This document shows, piece by piece, positions 9,451 to 18,661 of a stretch of DNA of 64,000 nucleotides (position 1 is the stretch's first letter; each line of letters opens with the position of its first letter). A program made the translations under genes and the position numbers. A model generated the notes under the pieces. The model ran no database searches. It saw only the letters and a list, made by a program, of their open reading frames with translations, and was not told the DNA's origin. Origin of the DNA: Dyadobacter frigoris (GTDB lineage: Bacteria > Bacteroidota > Bacteroidia > Cytophagales > Spirosomataceae); contig NZ_SZVO01000001.1 of assembly GCF_005280585.1 (NCBI RefSeq), positions 434,001 through 498,000 of the forward strand. Reading direction: 5' to 3'.

Positions 9451-9483
9451 TTTGATATTTATTAAAATATTTTATTAAGTTTG
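9451..9483 (+). promoter_or_regulatory. Bacteroidota-type promoter for the susC-susD operon
   Basis: TTTG at 9451-9454 and TAAGTTTG at 9476-9483, separated by 21 bases, match the TTTG...TAnnTTTG consensus. Transcription would start about 50 bases before the susC ATG. Confidence 0.65.
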
Positions 9484-9542
9484 TAAACATTATTTCTTTT
9501 TAAGAAGAATGATGCTGTTCACTTATAACCTTTTTACTCTCT

Positions 9543-12500
9543 ATGGGAAAAAATTTACTTAAGCTTATTGTCATGATCATGGTAATGAGCGCTCCCGTTT
9601 TCGCTCAAACGATCACGGGAAAAATTTCCAGTACACCTGATGGGCAACCACTCCCAGGCGTATCCGTTCTTGTAAAAGGTACCACTTCGGGTACTACCTC
9701 AGATGCCGGCGGGGCATTCAGTATATCGGCAACGGGAAAAAACACACTTGTTTTTTCTTTCATTGGTTATAAAACCCGTGAAGTTGTTGTAGGAAGTCAG
9801 TCTGTGATCGATGTTGCTTTGGAAGAAGATGCTTCTCAATTAAATGAAGTTGTTGTAACAGCACTTGGTATTAAAAAGGAGCAGCGTGCATTAGGTTATG
9901 CTACGGCAATGATCAATAATGAATCTCTTGTAAAAACGGCATCTCCAAACTTTGCAACAGCATTGTACGGAAAAGCCCCTGGTGTTACGATTAACGCTAC
10001 GCCGGGTGGAGCAACCAGTGGTGTGAGTGTTAGTATCCGTGGTTTTAGCTCGATTTCAGGAAATACACAACCTCTTCTTGTATTGGATGGTGTGCCTATT
10101 CGTAACGGGGAATCAAGAAATACAGATTTCTGGGGTGATCAACGTATTCGTGGTAACGGTCTTTTGGATTTGAACCCGGCAGATATTGAAAACATCTCGA
10201 TTTTGAAAGGTGCATCCGCTGCGGCTTTGTACGGTTCAGAAGCGGTGAATGGTGTAATGTTGGTAACAACAAAAAGCGGAAAAGGTAAAAAAGGATTTGG
10301 TGTTGATTTCAGCGCAAGTTATAATGTTGATAAAATCGCATATTTGCCAAGATACCAGAATGTAAGAGGTCCTGGTTATCCATTAAATTACAACAATGGT
10401 GGACAGGATGCAGCAGGATTTATCTATTATGATACAGACGGCGATGGTACGAAGGAAACACGGGGTTTGCTTGGAGCAACAGTTAACTTTGGACCTAAAT
10501 TTGATGGTAAGCCGGTTATGGCATTTGATGGTGTAATCAGACCTTATTCTCCATCAAACAATAGTTATGCAAACTTGTTCCAGAATGCAAGCAGCTCAAA
10601 CATTAACCTTGCGGTTTCAAAAGTGACTGACAATGCGAATATTCGTTTCTCTTTTACACGCCAGGATAATGGAATGATCAGTTACGATTCTAAAAACAGC
10701 AAAAACATAGCTAACCTTAATTCAAGCTTTAACACAGGTAAAAAGTTAAAGACGGATATCATGGTGAACTTTGTAAATCAGCATACGCACAACAGACCTT
10801 ACAAAGTAGATCGTATGATCAACAACTTTACAGGGATGATGAACCGTTTTGAATCTGCTGACTGGTACTTCAACAAATACCAGACAAGTCAGGGATACAA
10901 ATATGTAACGGCTGCTTCGGGTAATCCAAGTTTGACGCCAAACGAAAATATTAAATACAACGGTTTCAAAAGTGATATCGCTGATTATGTATGGAGTACA
11001 AGAAAGAATACATATGATGAATATAGCAATCGTATTATCGCGAGTTTGACCCAACACTATGATATTACTCCTGAATTAAAATTAAGAGGAAGAATTGCAA
11101 CAGATTTTACATCTGAAAGAACGGAGGACAAACAAGCAAGCGAAAAACCTCTTGCATTTGGATATTCAGGTTCTTTTGGAATGAACAACAACCTTTATAA
11201 TAATGTTTACGGTGATTTGTTATTAACCTACACAAAAAAGCTGAATGCAGATATGACTGTTTCAGTATTGGGTGGTTACAATGCAAACAAACAGCTTAAC
11301 ACATTGGAAGGCATGAGCACAAACGGAGGTTTGAGCACAGAAAATTTCTTTGACCTTTCGGCCGGGGTAAATAACCTGAACGGTTCGAATTCCCGTATTA
11401 GATACACAAGAGATGCTTATTTGGGAACAGTAAACTTCGACTACAAAAACTTGTTCTTTATTGAAGGAACTGTAAGAAGAGACCGTACATCCACTTTGGC
11501 AAAAGGAAACAACTCATTTGTATATCCATCTGTTAACACCAGCTTTGTTTTCACAGATGTATTTAATCTGCCGTCTTTCTTTAGTTATGGTAAATTAAGA
11601 GGTTCGTTCGGGGTTGTAGGTAATTATCCACAGACTTATCAGGCAAACGTTGCTTATCAGCAAGGAAGCTTGCAGGTTCAGCAAACGGGTGGTCAGTCGG
11701 TATTGTATACTTACATGAATTCAAGTTATGGTAATGACAAAATCCGTCCTGAAAAGAAACGTGAATTTGAATTCGGTTTGGAGACTAAATTCTTTAATAA
11801 CCGTATTGGTTTAGATATCTCTTATTACAATGCACAGATCGTTGATCAAATCTTACCATTGTCAATCGCTTCAACTTCTGGTGCAAAATCAATCCTTGCT
11901 AACGTAGGTACATTGAGAAATAAAGGTTTGGAAGTTGCCTTGAACTTTTCTCCAATACAAGGAAAAGGTTTGAATAGCTTCAACTGGGATGTAGTTTTGA
12001 ACCTTGCGCAAAACACAAACAAAGTTGAAAAACTTGCTAATAATTCAACAGAATTACTTCACGCAGATTTCGATGGTAATGCAGCTCAGTTGAGATCAGT
12101 TGTTGGTCGTCCGATGGGAGATATTTTCGTACACGGTATTCTTAAAAATGCCAAAGGAGAACAAGTTGTCGGTACTAACGGTTTGTATCAGCTTGATCCT
12201 AACTACAAACAAGTAGGTAATGCAATGCCGAAACTGACAGGTGGTTTGATCAATAACCTGAGCTACAAAAGCTTCAGCCTTGATATTGTAACAGACTTCA
12301 GAATGGGTGGTTCAATTATGCCAACAGGTATCAACTGGATGACTTCAAGAGGTTTGACAAAAGAAAGTTTGACTGCCATGGATACAGAGCACGGTGGATT
12401 GACTTACTATGTTGATGCCAATGGAAAAGGTGTTCAGACTACGGATGGAGTTGCTCCAAGCGGTGCTACAATCTATCATGATGGTATGCTGATGCAAGGT

Positions 12501-12869
12501 GTAACACCAACGGGAGAAGTGAATAACAATGTAATTTCTCAGGCTGTTTATTACAACAGTACTTACAACTGGGGTGGACCTCAGTACAGCAGCTCTCGCT
12601 ACGAATTGTATGTAAAGAAAAACAACTTCATCAAAATGAGAGAAATTTCTCTTGCATACAGGTTGCCAGCTTTCATCGCACACAAAATCGGAACACAGAA
12701 TGTAACAGTATCTGTATTCGGACGTAACCTGTTCTTCATCTACAGATCGATCAAAGATCTTGATGCCGAACAAACCAATGCAAGTACAAGATGGTATGAA
12801 AACGTGAACAACGCGGGTAACAACCCATCATTCCGTACCATGGGTGTTATGTTAAGAGCAAGCTTCTAA
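9543..12869 (+). CDS. SusC/RagA-family TonB-linked outer-membrane protein
   Basis: This is an outer-membrane active transporter of 1108 residues. It has a signal peptide ending in VFAQ, a carboxypeptidase-regulatory-like domain (GKISSTPDGQPLPGVSVLVK), a plug domain beginning around LNEVVVTALGIKKEQRALGYA with LVLDGVPIRN, and a 22-strand beta-barrel ending in the usual terminal aromatic pattern (MGVMLRASF). SusC proteins import oligosaccharides, peptides or other nutrients captured by their SusD partner, and the cargo here is unknown. susD follows after 14 bases, so the two form an operon. No glycoside hydrolase or regulator is attached, so this is not a full polysaccharide utilisation locus. 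Confidence 0.92.
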   Translation: MGKNLLKLIVMIMVMSAPVFAQTITGKISSTPDGQPLPGVSVLVKGTTSGTTSDAGGAFSISATGKNTLVFSFIGYKTREVVVGSQSVIDVALEEDASQLNEVVVTALGIKKEQRALGYATAMINNESLVKTASPNFATALYGKAPGVTINATPGGATSGVSVSIRGFSSISGNTQPLLVLDGVPIRNGESRNTDFWGDQRIRGNGLLDLNPADIENISILKGASAAALYGSEAVNGVMLVTTKSGKGKKGFGVDFSASYNVDKIAYLPRYQNVRGPGYPLNYNNGGQDAAGFIYYDTDGDGTKETRGLLGATVNFGPKFDGKPVMAFDGVIRPYSPSNNSYANLFQNASSSNINLAVSKVTDNANIRFSFTRQDNGMISYDSKNSKNIANLNSSFNTGKKLKTDIMVNFVNQHTHNRPYKVDRMINNFTGMMNRFESADWYFNKYQTSQGYKYVTAASGNPSLTPNENIKYNGFKSDIADYVWSTRKNTYDEYSNRIIASLTQHYDITPELKLRGRIATDFTSERTEDKQASEKPLAFGYSGSFGMNNNLYNNVYGDLLLTYTKKLNADMTVSVLGGYNANKQLNTLEGMSTNGGLSTENFFDLSAGVNNLNGSNSRIRYTRDAYLGTVNFDYKNLFFIEGTVRRDRTSTLAKGNNSFVYPSVNTSFVFTDVFNLPSFFSYGKLRGSFGVVGNYPQTYQANVAYQQGSLQVQQTGGQSVLYTYMNSSYGNDKIRPEKKREFEFGLETKFFNNRIGLDISYYNAQIVDQILPLSIASTSGAKSILANVGTLRNKGLEVALNFSPIQGKGLNSFNWDVVLNLAQNTNKVEKLANNSTELLHADFDGNAAQLRSVVGRPMGDIFVHGILKNAKGEQVVGTNGLYQLDPNYKQVGNAMPKLTGGLINNLSYKSFSLDIVTDFRMGGSIMPTGINWMTSRGLTKESLTAMDTEHGGLTYYVDANGKGVQTTDGVAPSGATIYHDGMLMQGVTPTGEVNNNVISQAVYYNSTYNWGGPQYSSSRYELYVKKNNFIKMREISLAYRLPAFIAHKIGTQNVTVSVFGRNLFFIYRSIKDLDAEQTNASTRWYENVNNAGNNPSFRTMGVMLRASF

Positions 12870-12883
12870 TTTTTAATTCGATT

Positions 12884-14485
12884 ATGAAAATGAAAAAAAT
12901 ATCATCATTAATATTAGCAGGGCTTTTGCTTGGTGCAGTGTCCTGTAAAGAATCGGATTTTACTGATTCGTATGCAGATCCTTCAAAGATTGCTGCAACT
13001 ACGGTTGAAAAACAGTTTACAGGTTTTTTACAATCTACCAAGGATTATATTCTTCCAGGGTACACCAATTATTTCGTGGCCTTGCGTACTTCGATCAATC
13101 ATTACAACCAGGTTACAGGTTGGATCAATGATTCAGGACAATACATTCCGGGTTCTTCGGGTACAGAGGCGGTTTGGTTTAATTACTACAATATGCTGGC
13201 TCAGTATCGCGAGCTTCAAAAAGTATATAATTCCAAAACAGCAGCTGAACAAGCTGATCGCAAGTTCTTCATGACCGTTGCCACGATTTATTTGTACGAT
13301 CAGACAGAAAGAATGATTGACCTTTTTGGCGCTATTCCTTTCACTGAGGCGGGTATGGTAAGTATCAAAAGCGGAGACTATGCTAACTCATTGGCAAAGT
13401 TTGACGATCCGCAGACGCTTTATACTTTGATGCTTGACGATTTGAAAAGCATTTCGGCAGAATTGAATACAACAACAATTAATGCGGGGTACCTTAAATC
13501 TTTCCAGACTCAGGATTTCGTGAACAAAGGTGACCTTACGGCTTGGAAACGTTATAACAATTCCCTTCGTTTGAGAATGTTGAACCGTGTTTCGGCTGTT
13601 GACGCTTTTAAATCAAGATCCGCTTCTGAAATGGCAGAGATCCTGGGTAACGCTACAACTTATCCAATCGTGACAACCAACGATCAGAATATTCAGATCA
13701 ATGTATTTAGTGTAAATTCTGACATTAACTCAAAAGGTTTCCAGGGTGGGATAGCTTCTGACGGAGGCTGGTTCGGTAATACGGCAGGCAAAAAGATGAT
13801 GGATTTCATGAACACGAATTCCGATCCACGTTTGCCAATTCTTTTTGAACCAGGTGCAAACGCGGCAGGAAAATACATTGGTATTGATCCAACAGCAACT
13901 TCCGCAGTACAAACTGCACTTTCTAATGCTGGACAGGTTGCGATCTACAACCGTTATGTAACAAGCCACAACCAGTTTTTTCCAGGTGTAATTATCAATG
14001 CGCCAGAGGTTAATCTGATTAAGGCGGAATATTATTTAAGAATTGGAAATGATGCTTCTGCTAAGCTGGCATACGAAACTGCAATCTCTCAATCTACAAA
14101 ATTCTATAACGGAATTCTGGCAGTAAGTAACGCAACGGGTGTAAATGTTGCACCGGCTCCTGCTACGGATGCTTCCATCACGGCTTACATAGCAACAGAT
14201 GCAGTAAACTGGGATAAAGCAACTTCAAGCACTGCAAAACTTGGTTTGATTGCAACTCAGAAATGGCTTCACTACAACTTGGTTCAGCCATACGAAAACT
14301 GGGCAGAAACACGTAGACTGGATAATCCTACTTTCACTTTCCAGGTTGACAATGCAAACAACCAAACATTGCCTCCTGTAAAATGGACTATTCCAAGTAA
14401 TGAGATTTCTTACAACACGACTAACTATTCAGCAGTAAGAGATCAGGATAAACTTACTACCAAACTTTTCTGGGACGTAAAATAG
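12884..14485 (+). CDS. SusD/RagB-family nutrient-binding outer-membrane lipoprotein
   Basis: The 533-residue surface lipoprotein (lipobox LLLGAVSC) pairs with the SusC protein encoded 14 bases upstream. It has features of the SusD-like_2 subfamily: the N-terminal YFVALRTSINHYNQVTGWI region, TPR-like helices around TVATIYLYDQTERMIDLFGAIPF, and the C-terminal LVQPYENWAETRRLDNPTF where starch or amino-acid-type SusD proteins carry a conserved WAE-x-RR motif. SusD forms the lid of the transporter. The strong terminator at 14501-14551 ends the operon. Confidence 0.9.
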   Translation: MKMKKISSLILAGLLLGAVSCKESDFTDSYADPSKIAATTVEKQFTGFLQSTKDYILPGYTNYFVALRTSINHYNQVTGWINDSGQYIPGSSGTEAVWFNYYNMLAQYRELQKVYNSKTAAEQADRKFFMTVATIYLYDQTERMIDLFGAIPFTEAGMVSIKSGDYANSLAKFDDPQTLYTLMLDDLKSISAELNTTTINAGYLKSFQTQDFVNKGDLTAWKRYNNSLRLRMLNRVSAVDAFKSRSASEMAEILGNATTYPIVTTNDQNIQINVFSVNSDINSKGFQGGIASDGGWFGNTAGKKMMDFMNTNSDPRLPILFEPGANAAGKYIGIDPTATSAVQTALSNAGQVAIYNRYVTSHNQFFPGVIINAPEVNLIKAEYYLRIGNDASAKLAYETAISQSTKFYNGILAVSNATGVNVAPAPATDASITAYIATDAVNWDKATSSTAKLGLIATQKWLHYNLVQPYENWAETRRLDNPTFTFQVDNANNQTLPPVKWTIPSNEISYNTTNYSAVRDQDKLTTKLFWDVK

Positions 14486-14500
14486 TCTGAAAGTCATATC

Positions 14501-14551
14501 TTTATAAAATAAACGAGGCAGATCATGGACCTGCCTCGTTTATTTTATAAA
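14501..14551 (+). terminator. Strong terminator of the susCD operon
   Basis: A perfect 21-bp stem (14501-14521 with 14531-14551) encloses a 9-base loop. It has a GC-rich core (CGAGGCAG) and A/T-rich outer arms, so it could work in both directions. It begins 16 bases after the susD stop codon. Confidence 0.9.
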
Positions 14552-14639
14552 GACAGCTGTGAAAATCCCATCGTAAAATAAATTCAATACGAAGGCGAAA
14601 AATTAAACTGAGAAGAGCAATTTAGAAATAAAAACTCCT

Positions 14640-16202
14640 TTACTTTTTTTCATTCTTCAAAACCAAAACCTGTGGAAATGAGAAAACTCCCTGAAAAACC
14701 AGTTTTGTAAATTCCGATAAATTGTGAAAGTAGGAACCAAGCATAATATCGATATCACCATCTTTATCAAAATCTGCGGCTTCCATCGTCATCCATTTTC
14801 CGGTTGCCGCTTCGGGTGTAGAATGTGCTTTGAAGTTTAAATTTCCTTCATTGGATAAATAAATAAATTGCTGCTGAGGATTTTCCAGTTCAGTATAAAA
14901 AGAAATAGCCGCAATGTCCATATCTCCGTCGTTATCGAAATCTCGTGCTACGGCTTTCGCTGCGCCATATAAAGGATAAAAATAGCTTTCTTTGAAATTG
15001 TCTTTTCCGTCATTCAGGTATATTCTTACACCGTGATAATTTTTCCTGATTGCTGAATAATCCCAATTATCTCCATTCGTAACCAAAATGTCCTGGAAAC
15101 CGTCTTTATTAAAATCAACCAGTTCAAAATAACTGATGCCATATTGTGGCGGAAACCTTAGCAAGGTTTTTTCCTTAAATTCTCCGTTTCCCAGATTGTA
15201 AAAGATAGAGATCTGTTCGCGTGCCTGCGCCATGAGTATCATAAGATCCGGTTTTTTGTCATTATTGAAATCTGCAATCTCAATTTTTCTTGCGCCGGGA
15301 AATTCTTTTAGAACATGTTCTTTCGTAGGCCGGAAGTCATCAAGCCAGAATAATTTTCCGGAATGATTTCCAAATTCACAGATTATTGCGTCCTCTTTTC
15401 CATCCATATTAATGTCGGATGTGATGAATTGAACGGGTCTGTGTAAGGATTGAATAGTAATGGCTGAGGGTGAGATGGTCTTTTCAAGAGACATAAGCCG
15501 CCCCAATTTCTGTTCAGAAGGCTGGAATAAGCCAATTGTTAAAAGTCGTGGAGCTGCGTTTTTTGGAAAATCCATATCAACCGGGGGACTTTCCACCCAC
15601 CAGGAATCTTTCAGTTTGAATTGATTATCCAAAACATAAAGGACATTTTGTGCATCCCCGACATAAACTTGGGAAGTAGCCTGATCGAATTTTAATAAGG
15701 TTGTCTGTGGGAAAGGTTTGTCGCCAAGTTTTATTTCCTGCGCTTTAAACAAAAGAAGTGAATTTGTTACGACTGGAATTACTTTTTGTGGTAATGGTTC
15801 TGCCGGCGCTTCCGTTTCGTAATACTTTACAATTTTGGCCCAGTTTTCATCGGAAATTAATTGGGTTTCGGGATATATTCCCTGTTCCCGAATCAGGTTT
15901 ATTTCTACTTCGGGTAAGTCTTCATAGGGATTTCTGCCTGCACTTTTTATACCAAGTCGTAACCCCATATTTGGCAAAACGGAATTAACCCAGGTTGCTT
16001 TATTCAACGACGAAGGATCGGGAATAAGATGGCAAGCGCGGCAATATTGTCCGGCAAGTTGCCTACCTGATAATGTATCAGAATAATTAATCCGTAAATC
16101 AGCTGCGATTGCTGTTTTTTCTTCTTCTTCTTCTTGTTTTAACGAAAAAACACTAATCCCCAAAAAAAGAGAAACAATTAGGCCGAGTTTTATCGTGGAC
16201 AT
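14640..16202 (-). CDS. Exported VCBS/FG-GAP repeat protein with a single haem-binding CxxCH motif
   Basis: The 520-residue protein has an N-terminal hydrophobic segment followed by an acidic run (KQEEEEEK). One CRACH motif (in GQYCRACHLIPDP) resembles the haem attachment site of small cytochrome c domains. Calcium-binding type FG-GAP/VCBS repeats follow: DINMDGKEDAI, DFNNDKKPDLMI, DFNKDGFQDILV, DFDNDGDMDIAA and DFDKDGDIDIML. These repeats build a beta-propeller. Cytochrome-plus-propeller proteins are common in Bacteroidota and Planctomycetes, where their role is mostly unknown; electron transfer at the cell surface or periplasm is a guess. It sits upstream of nothing obvious and seems monocistronic, with argH behind it on the same strand 62 bases upstream. 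Confidence 0.75.
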   Translation of the reverse strand: MSTIKLGLIVSLFLGISVFSLKQEEEEEKTAIAADLRINYSDTLSGRQLAGQYCRACHLIPDPSSLNKATWVNSVLPNMGLRLGIKSAGRNPYEDLPEVEINLIREQGIYPETQLISDENWAKIVKYYETEAPAEPLPQKVIPVVTNSLLLFKAQEIKLGDKPFPQTTLLKFDQATSQVYVGDAQNVLYVLDNQFKLKDSWWVESPPVDMDFPKNAAPRLLTIGLFQPSEQKLGRLMSLEKTISPSAITIQSLHRPVQFITSDINMDGKEDAIICEFGNHSGKLFWLDDFRPTKEHVLKEFPGARKIEIADFNNDKKPDLMILMAQAREQISIFYNLGNGEFKEKTLLRFPPQYGISYFELVDFNKDGFQDILVTNGDNWDYSAIRKNYHGVRIYLNDGKDNFKESYFYPLYGAAKAVARDFDNDGDMDIAAISFYTELENPQQQFIYLSNEGNLNFKAHSTPEAATGKWMTMEAADFDKDGDIDIMLGSYFHNLSEFTKLVFQGVFSFPQVLVLKNEKK

Positions 16203-16264
16203 TTATTGTGACTGATTAGGATTTTAGATGAGATTTTTTTCAAAAAAAATCTCATCTTATTACT

Positions 16265-17599
16265 TCAAGCTGTAAGGTTTGCCAAAGCCACTTTCACCTT
16301 ATCAAATTCAAACCGCGTCAACTCGTTATCCATGCGCCCCTTGATCAGGTCATTCTGCAAATTTCCAATACTCCCTTCATGTGTATGTTTCAGTTCACGC
16401 GGTGCAGCATAACTTCCATCACCAATTTCTGCTCCAACCTGGCGATATGCATCACGAAAAGGAACACCGTTGATAACCAATTCATTCACACGCTCCACAC
16501 TGAACAACAAATCATATTTGGCATCAATCAGTAAGTTTTGTTTCACCTTAATATTTTCCAGCATAAAAGCTGCGATATCCAGACAATCCAGAATTTCGTC
16601 AAAAGCCGGCATCAGGATTTCTTTCAGCAATTGCATATCCCGGTGATAACCTGATGGAAGATTACTCAAAACCATGGTAATTTCCATCGGCAGCGCTTTC
16701 ATACGATTTGTTTTGGCACGAAGCAATTCCGCAACATCCGGGTTTTTCTTATGCGGCATGATACTGCTTCCGGTAGTCAGATCATCCGGTAAAACGATGA
16801 AACTGAAATTCTGGCTGTTGTACAAACAAACATCCATAGCAAGGCGGGAAACCGTTGCAGCCACAGAAGAAATGGCTGTAAGAGCGGCCTGTTCCGTACG
16901 CCCGCGACTCATTTGTGCGTAAACAACATTGTGATGCATGCCTTCAAATCCTAATAGTGCCGTAGTCAGCGTACGATTTAAGGGAAAAGAAGAACCATAG
17001 CCAGCACCGGATCCCAGCGGATTTCTGTTAGCCAAACGGTAAGCTGCATTTAATTGAATAACATCATCGATCAAACCTTCCGCGTAAGCACCAAACCACA
17101 AACCAAAAGAAGATGGCATAGCAATCTGTAAATGTGTGTAACCAGGCAGAAGATCATTTTTGTGTTCTTCGGATTTACTGATCAAAACGTCAAAAAGTTT
17201 TTCCGTAGCCTGAACAACCTGGAAGAGGCGATCACGGGTATACAATTTCATATCAACCAAAACCTGGTCGTTACGCGAACGTCCGCTGTGAATTTTCTTG
17301 CCAATGTCGCCTAATTTGCGCGTCAGCATTAATTCTACCTGCGAATGAACGTCTTCTACACCCTCTTCAATTACAAAATCGCCTTGCTGGATTTGCGCAT
17401 AAATTTCAATCAATTCCGCTTTCAGCGCAGTAAGATCATCCGAGGTGAGCAAACCGATTGTTTCAAGCATCGTTGCATGAGCCAGATTTCCAAGCACATC
17501 AAATTCAGCAAGATGTAAATCCATTTCACGATCACGGCCGACAGTGAAACGTTCTATTTTTTCAGAAGTAACGGTATTTTCTTTTTGCCAGAGTTTCAA
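16265..17599 (-). CDS. argH: Argininosuccinate lyase (ArgH)
   Basis: This is the last enzyme of arginine synthesis, cleaving argininosuccinate to arginine and fumarate. It belongs to the fumarase/aspartase superfamily: the signature GSSIMPHKKNPD is complete, and the N-terminal DREMDLHLAEFDVLGNLAHA and HSGRSRNDQV are seen. Bacteroidota homologues begin MKLWQK. Here the matching codon is TTG at 17599-17597, giving a 444-residue protein. A GTG at 17635 would add 12 residues of hydrophobic nonsense that is simply translated CACAGAG repeat DNA, so the TTG start is preferred. Upstream DNA is filled by that repeat family (17618-17853). Confidence 0.9.
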   Translation of the reverse strand: MKLWQKENTVTSEKIERFTVGRDREMDLHLAEFDVLGNLAHATMLETIGLLTSDDLTALKAELIEIYAQIQQGDFVIEEGVEDVHSQVELMLTRKLGDIGKKIHSGRSRNDQVLVDMKLYTRDRLFQVVQATEKLFDVLISKSEEHKNDLLPGYTHLQIAMPSSFGLWFGAYAEGLIDDVIQLNAAYRLANRNPLGSGAGYGSSFPLNRTLTTALLGFEGMHHNVVYAQMSRGRTEQAALTAISSVAATVSRLAMDVCLYNSQNFSFIVLPDDLTTGSSIMPHKKNPDVAELLRAKTNRMKALPMEITMVLSNLPSGYHRDMQLLKEILMPAFDEILDCLDIAAFMLENIKVKQNLLIDAKYDLLFSVERVNELVINGVPFRDAYRQVGAEIGDGSYAAPRELKHTHEGSIGNLQNDLIKGRMDNELTRFEFDKVKVALANLTA

Positions 17600-17617
17600 A
17601 ATCAGTAGAAGAATTAT

Positions 17618-17661
17618 GGTTACACAGAGGTACACAGAGTTGGATTGAGCTACACAGAGGT
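17618..17661. repeat. CACAGAG-family dispersed repeat, half element upstream of argH
   Basis: Three copies of (G)NTACACAGAGG/T in 44 bases, without the complementary arm nearby. It belongs to the same family as 17748-17853, 38849-38953 and 48509-48623. Confidence 0.7.
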
Positions 17662-17747
17662 ATTAATCCTAAACCATTAGCCTCATATTTCTACAAATTT
17701 ACAATCAATTGAGGAAACAGTGGGGAATTGAGAGAGTTATTTTCTTA

Positions 17748-17853
17748 GGTTACACAGAGCGCCACAGAGTAAATGAGAGATACACAGAGTTTTATTTGAG
17801 ATAAGAAAAAACTCTGTGTCCCTCCCTTTTACTCTGTGGTTCTCTGTGTACCT
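17748..17853. repeat. CACAGAG-family dispersed repeat, complete hairpin element
   Basis: The left arm has AGGTTACACAGAG, CCACAGAGTAAA and ATACACAGAGTTTT. The right arm is the reverse complement: AAAACTCTGTGTC, TTTTACTCTGTGG and CTCTGTGTACCT. The whole 106 bases can fold into one long imperfect stem. It lies between divergently placed argH (upstream side) and the 3' end of the NlpC/P60 gene, and may serve as that gene's transcription terminator. Confidence 0.75.
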
Positions 17854-17873
17854 AATACCTATATAAGCAACAC

Positions 17874-18380
17874 TCAGTTTATCATCCTACGGATGGCCAC
17901 GAAGCGTTTTTGGTAGTAATCCGCACTCAGTAAGTCGTAACGTACACCGCCATTCCAGGCGGAGTGTATAAAGCGTACATAACCAGGCGCTATTTCGGTA
18001 ATAATTCCTACGTGTCCTACGCGGGAATCTTTTGAACTATGACCTTTGAAGAAAATCAAATCACCTTTACGCGCTTCTGAAAGATTAATTTCTTCCCCTT
18101 TTTCAGATTGAGCGGCGCTTGAATGTGGCAAAAGGATATCCCACTTGCTAAAACAATAACGGACAAAACCGGAACAGTCAAAACCTTTTTTGGAAGTTCC
18201 GCCGGAGCGGTAACGGATATGAAGATGTTTATCGGCAAATGAAACCAGAGATTCAATGGGATTGAGCGTATCAGCAGCTGTTTTTGGAGGATTTAGTGAT
18301 TTTGCATTAGCAGTATTGCCAAATAAGAAAGCACAAAATAGCAAGCTTAAAAGAACGGTACGTTGAATCAAATTCTGCAT
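17874..18380 (-). CDS. NlpC/P60-family cell-wall hydrolase (C40 peptidase)
   Basis: The 168-residue exported protein has a signal peptide ending near NTANA and a single NlpC/P60 domain. Catalytic residues are visible: Cys69 in FDCSGF, His123 in VGHVGII and His139 in FIHSAW. The family cleaves the gamma-D-glutamyl-meso-diaminopimelate bond in peptidoglycan stem peptides. There is no SH3 or LysM targeting domain. It is monocistronic, and its downstream side runs straight into a CACAGAG repeat. Confidence 0.88.
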   Translation of the reverse strand: MQNLIQRTVLLSLLFCAFLFGNTANAKSLNPPKTAADTLNPIESLVSFADKHLHIRYRSGGTSKKGFDCSGFVRYCFSKWDILLPHSSAAQSEKGEEINLSEARKGDLIFFKGHSSKDSRVGHVGIITEIAPGYVRFIHSAWNGGVRYDLLSADYYQKRFVAIRRMIN

Positions 18381-18611
18381 TCAGATTGGGTTAGGTTCTG
18401 ATACTTAAACTTTTGCCAATAGAAAATCTTGTATTTTCTATTAAATACCTTAGAAGTTTAAAGATAAGAAGGTTTTGGCATTTAAGAAATTTTAAAGAAT
18501 TAAGTTTTTGTGAACTTTCTTAATTTGACTGATAAGTTATTAACAGCCAGTGATTTTACGATTCTATTTGTCAATCGTGTTGTTAAGCTTCATTCCCCCC
18601 ATCTTTTTTCC

Positions 18612-18619
18612 TATTTTTG
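18612..18619 (+). promoter_or_regulatory. Probable -7 promoter element of purM
   Basis: TATTTTTG matches TAnnTTTG, 43 bases before the purM ATG. No properly spaced -33 TTTG is seen. Confidence 0.4.
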
Positions 18620-18661
18620 TGCCCTTCAATAAGAATATTTAGAATTAACCATACTTAACGC

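Noticed and set aside
10746-11057. 103-codon minus-strand frame inside susC
   Set aside because: Antisense shadow of the SusC barrel coding sequence.
12345-12773. 142-codon minus-strand frame inside susC
   Set aside because: Cysteine- and histidine-rich translation of antisense coding DNA; no start signal or family.
9543-16202. SusCD plus VCBS gene considered as a polysaccharide utilisation locus
   Set aside because: No glycoside hydrolase, lyase or regulator is in the cluster; the GH18 gene is 9 kb away in a different transcription unit.
17618-17853. CACAGAG repeats considered as a CRISPR array
   Set aside because: Units are 7-12 bases, unevenly spaced, and arranged as inverted halves of a hairpin; no cas genes or spacers.
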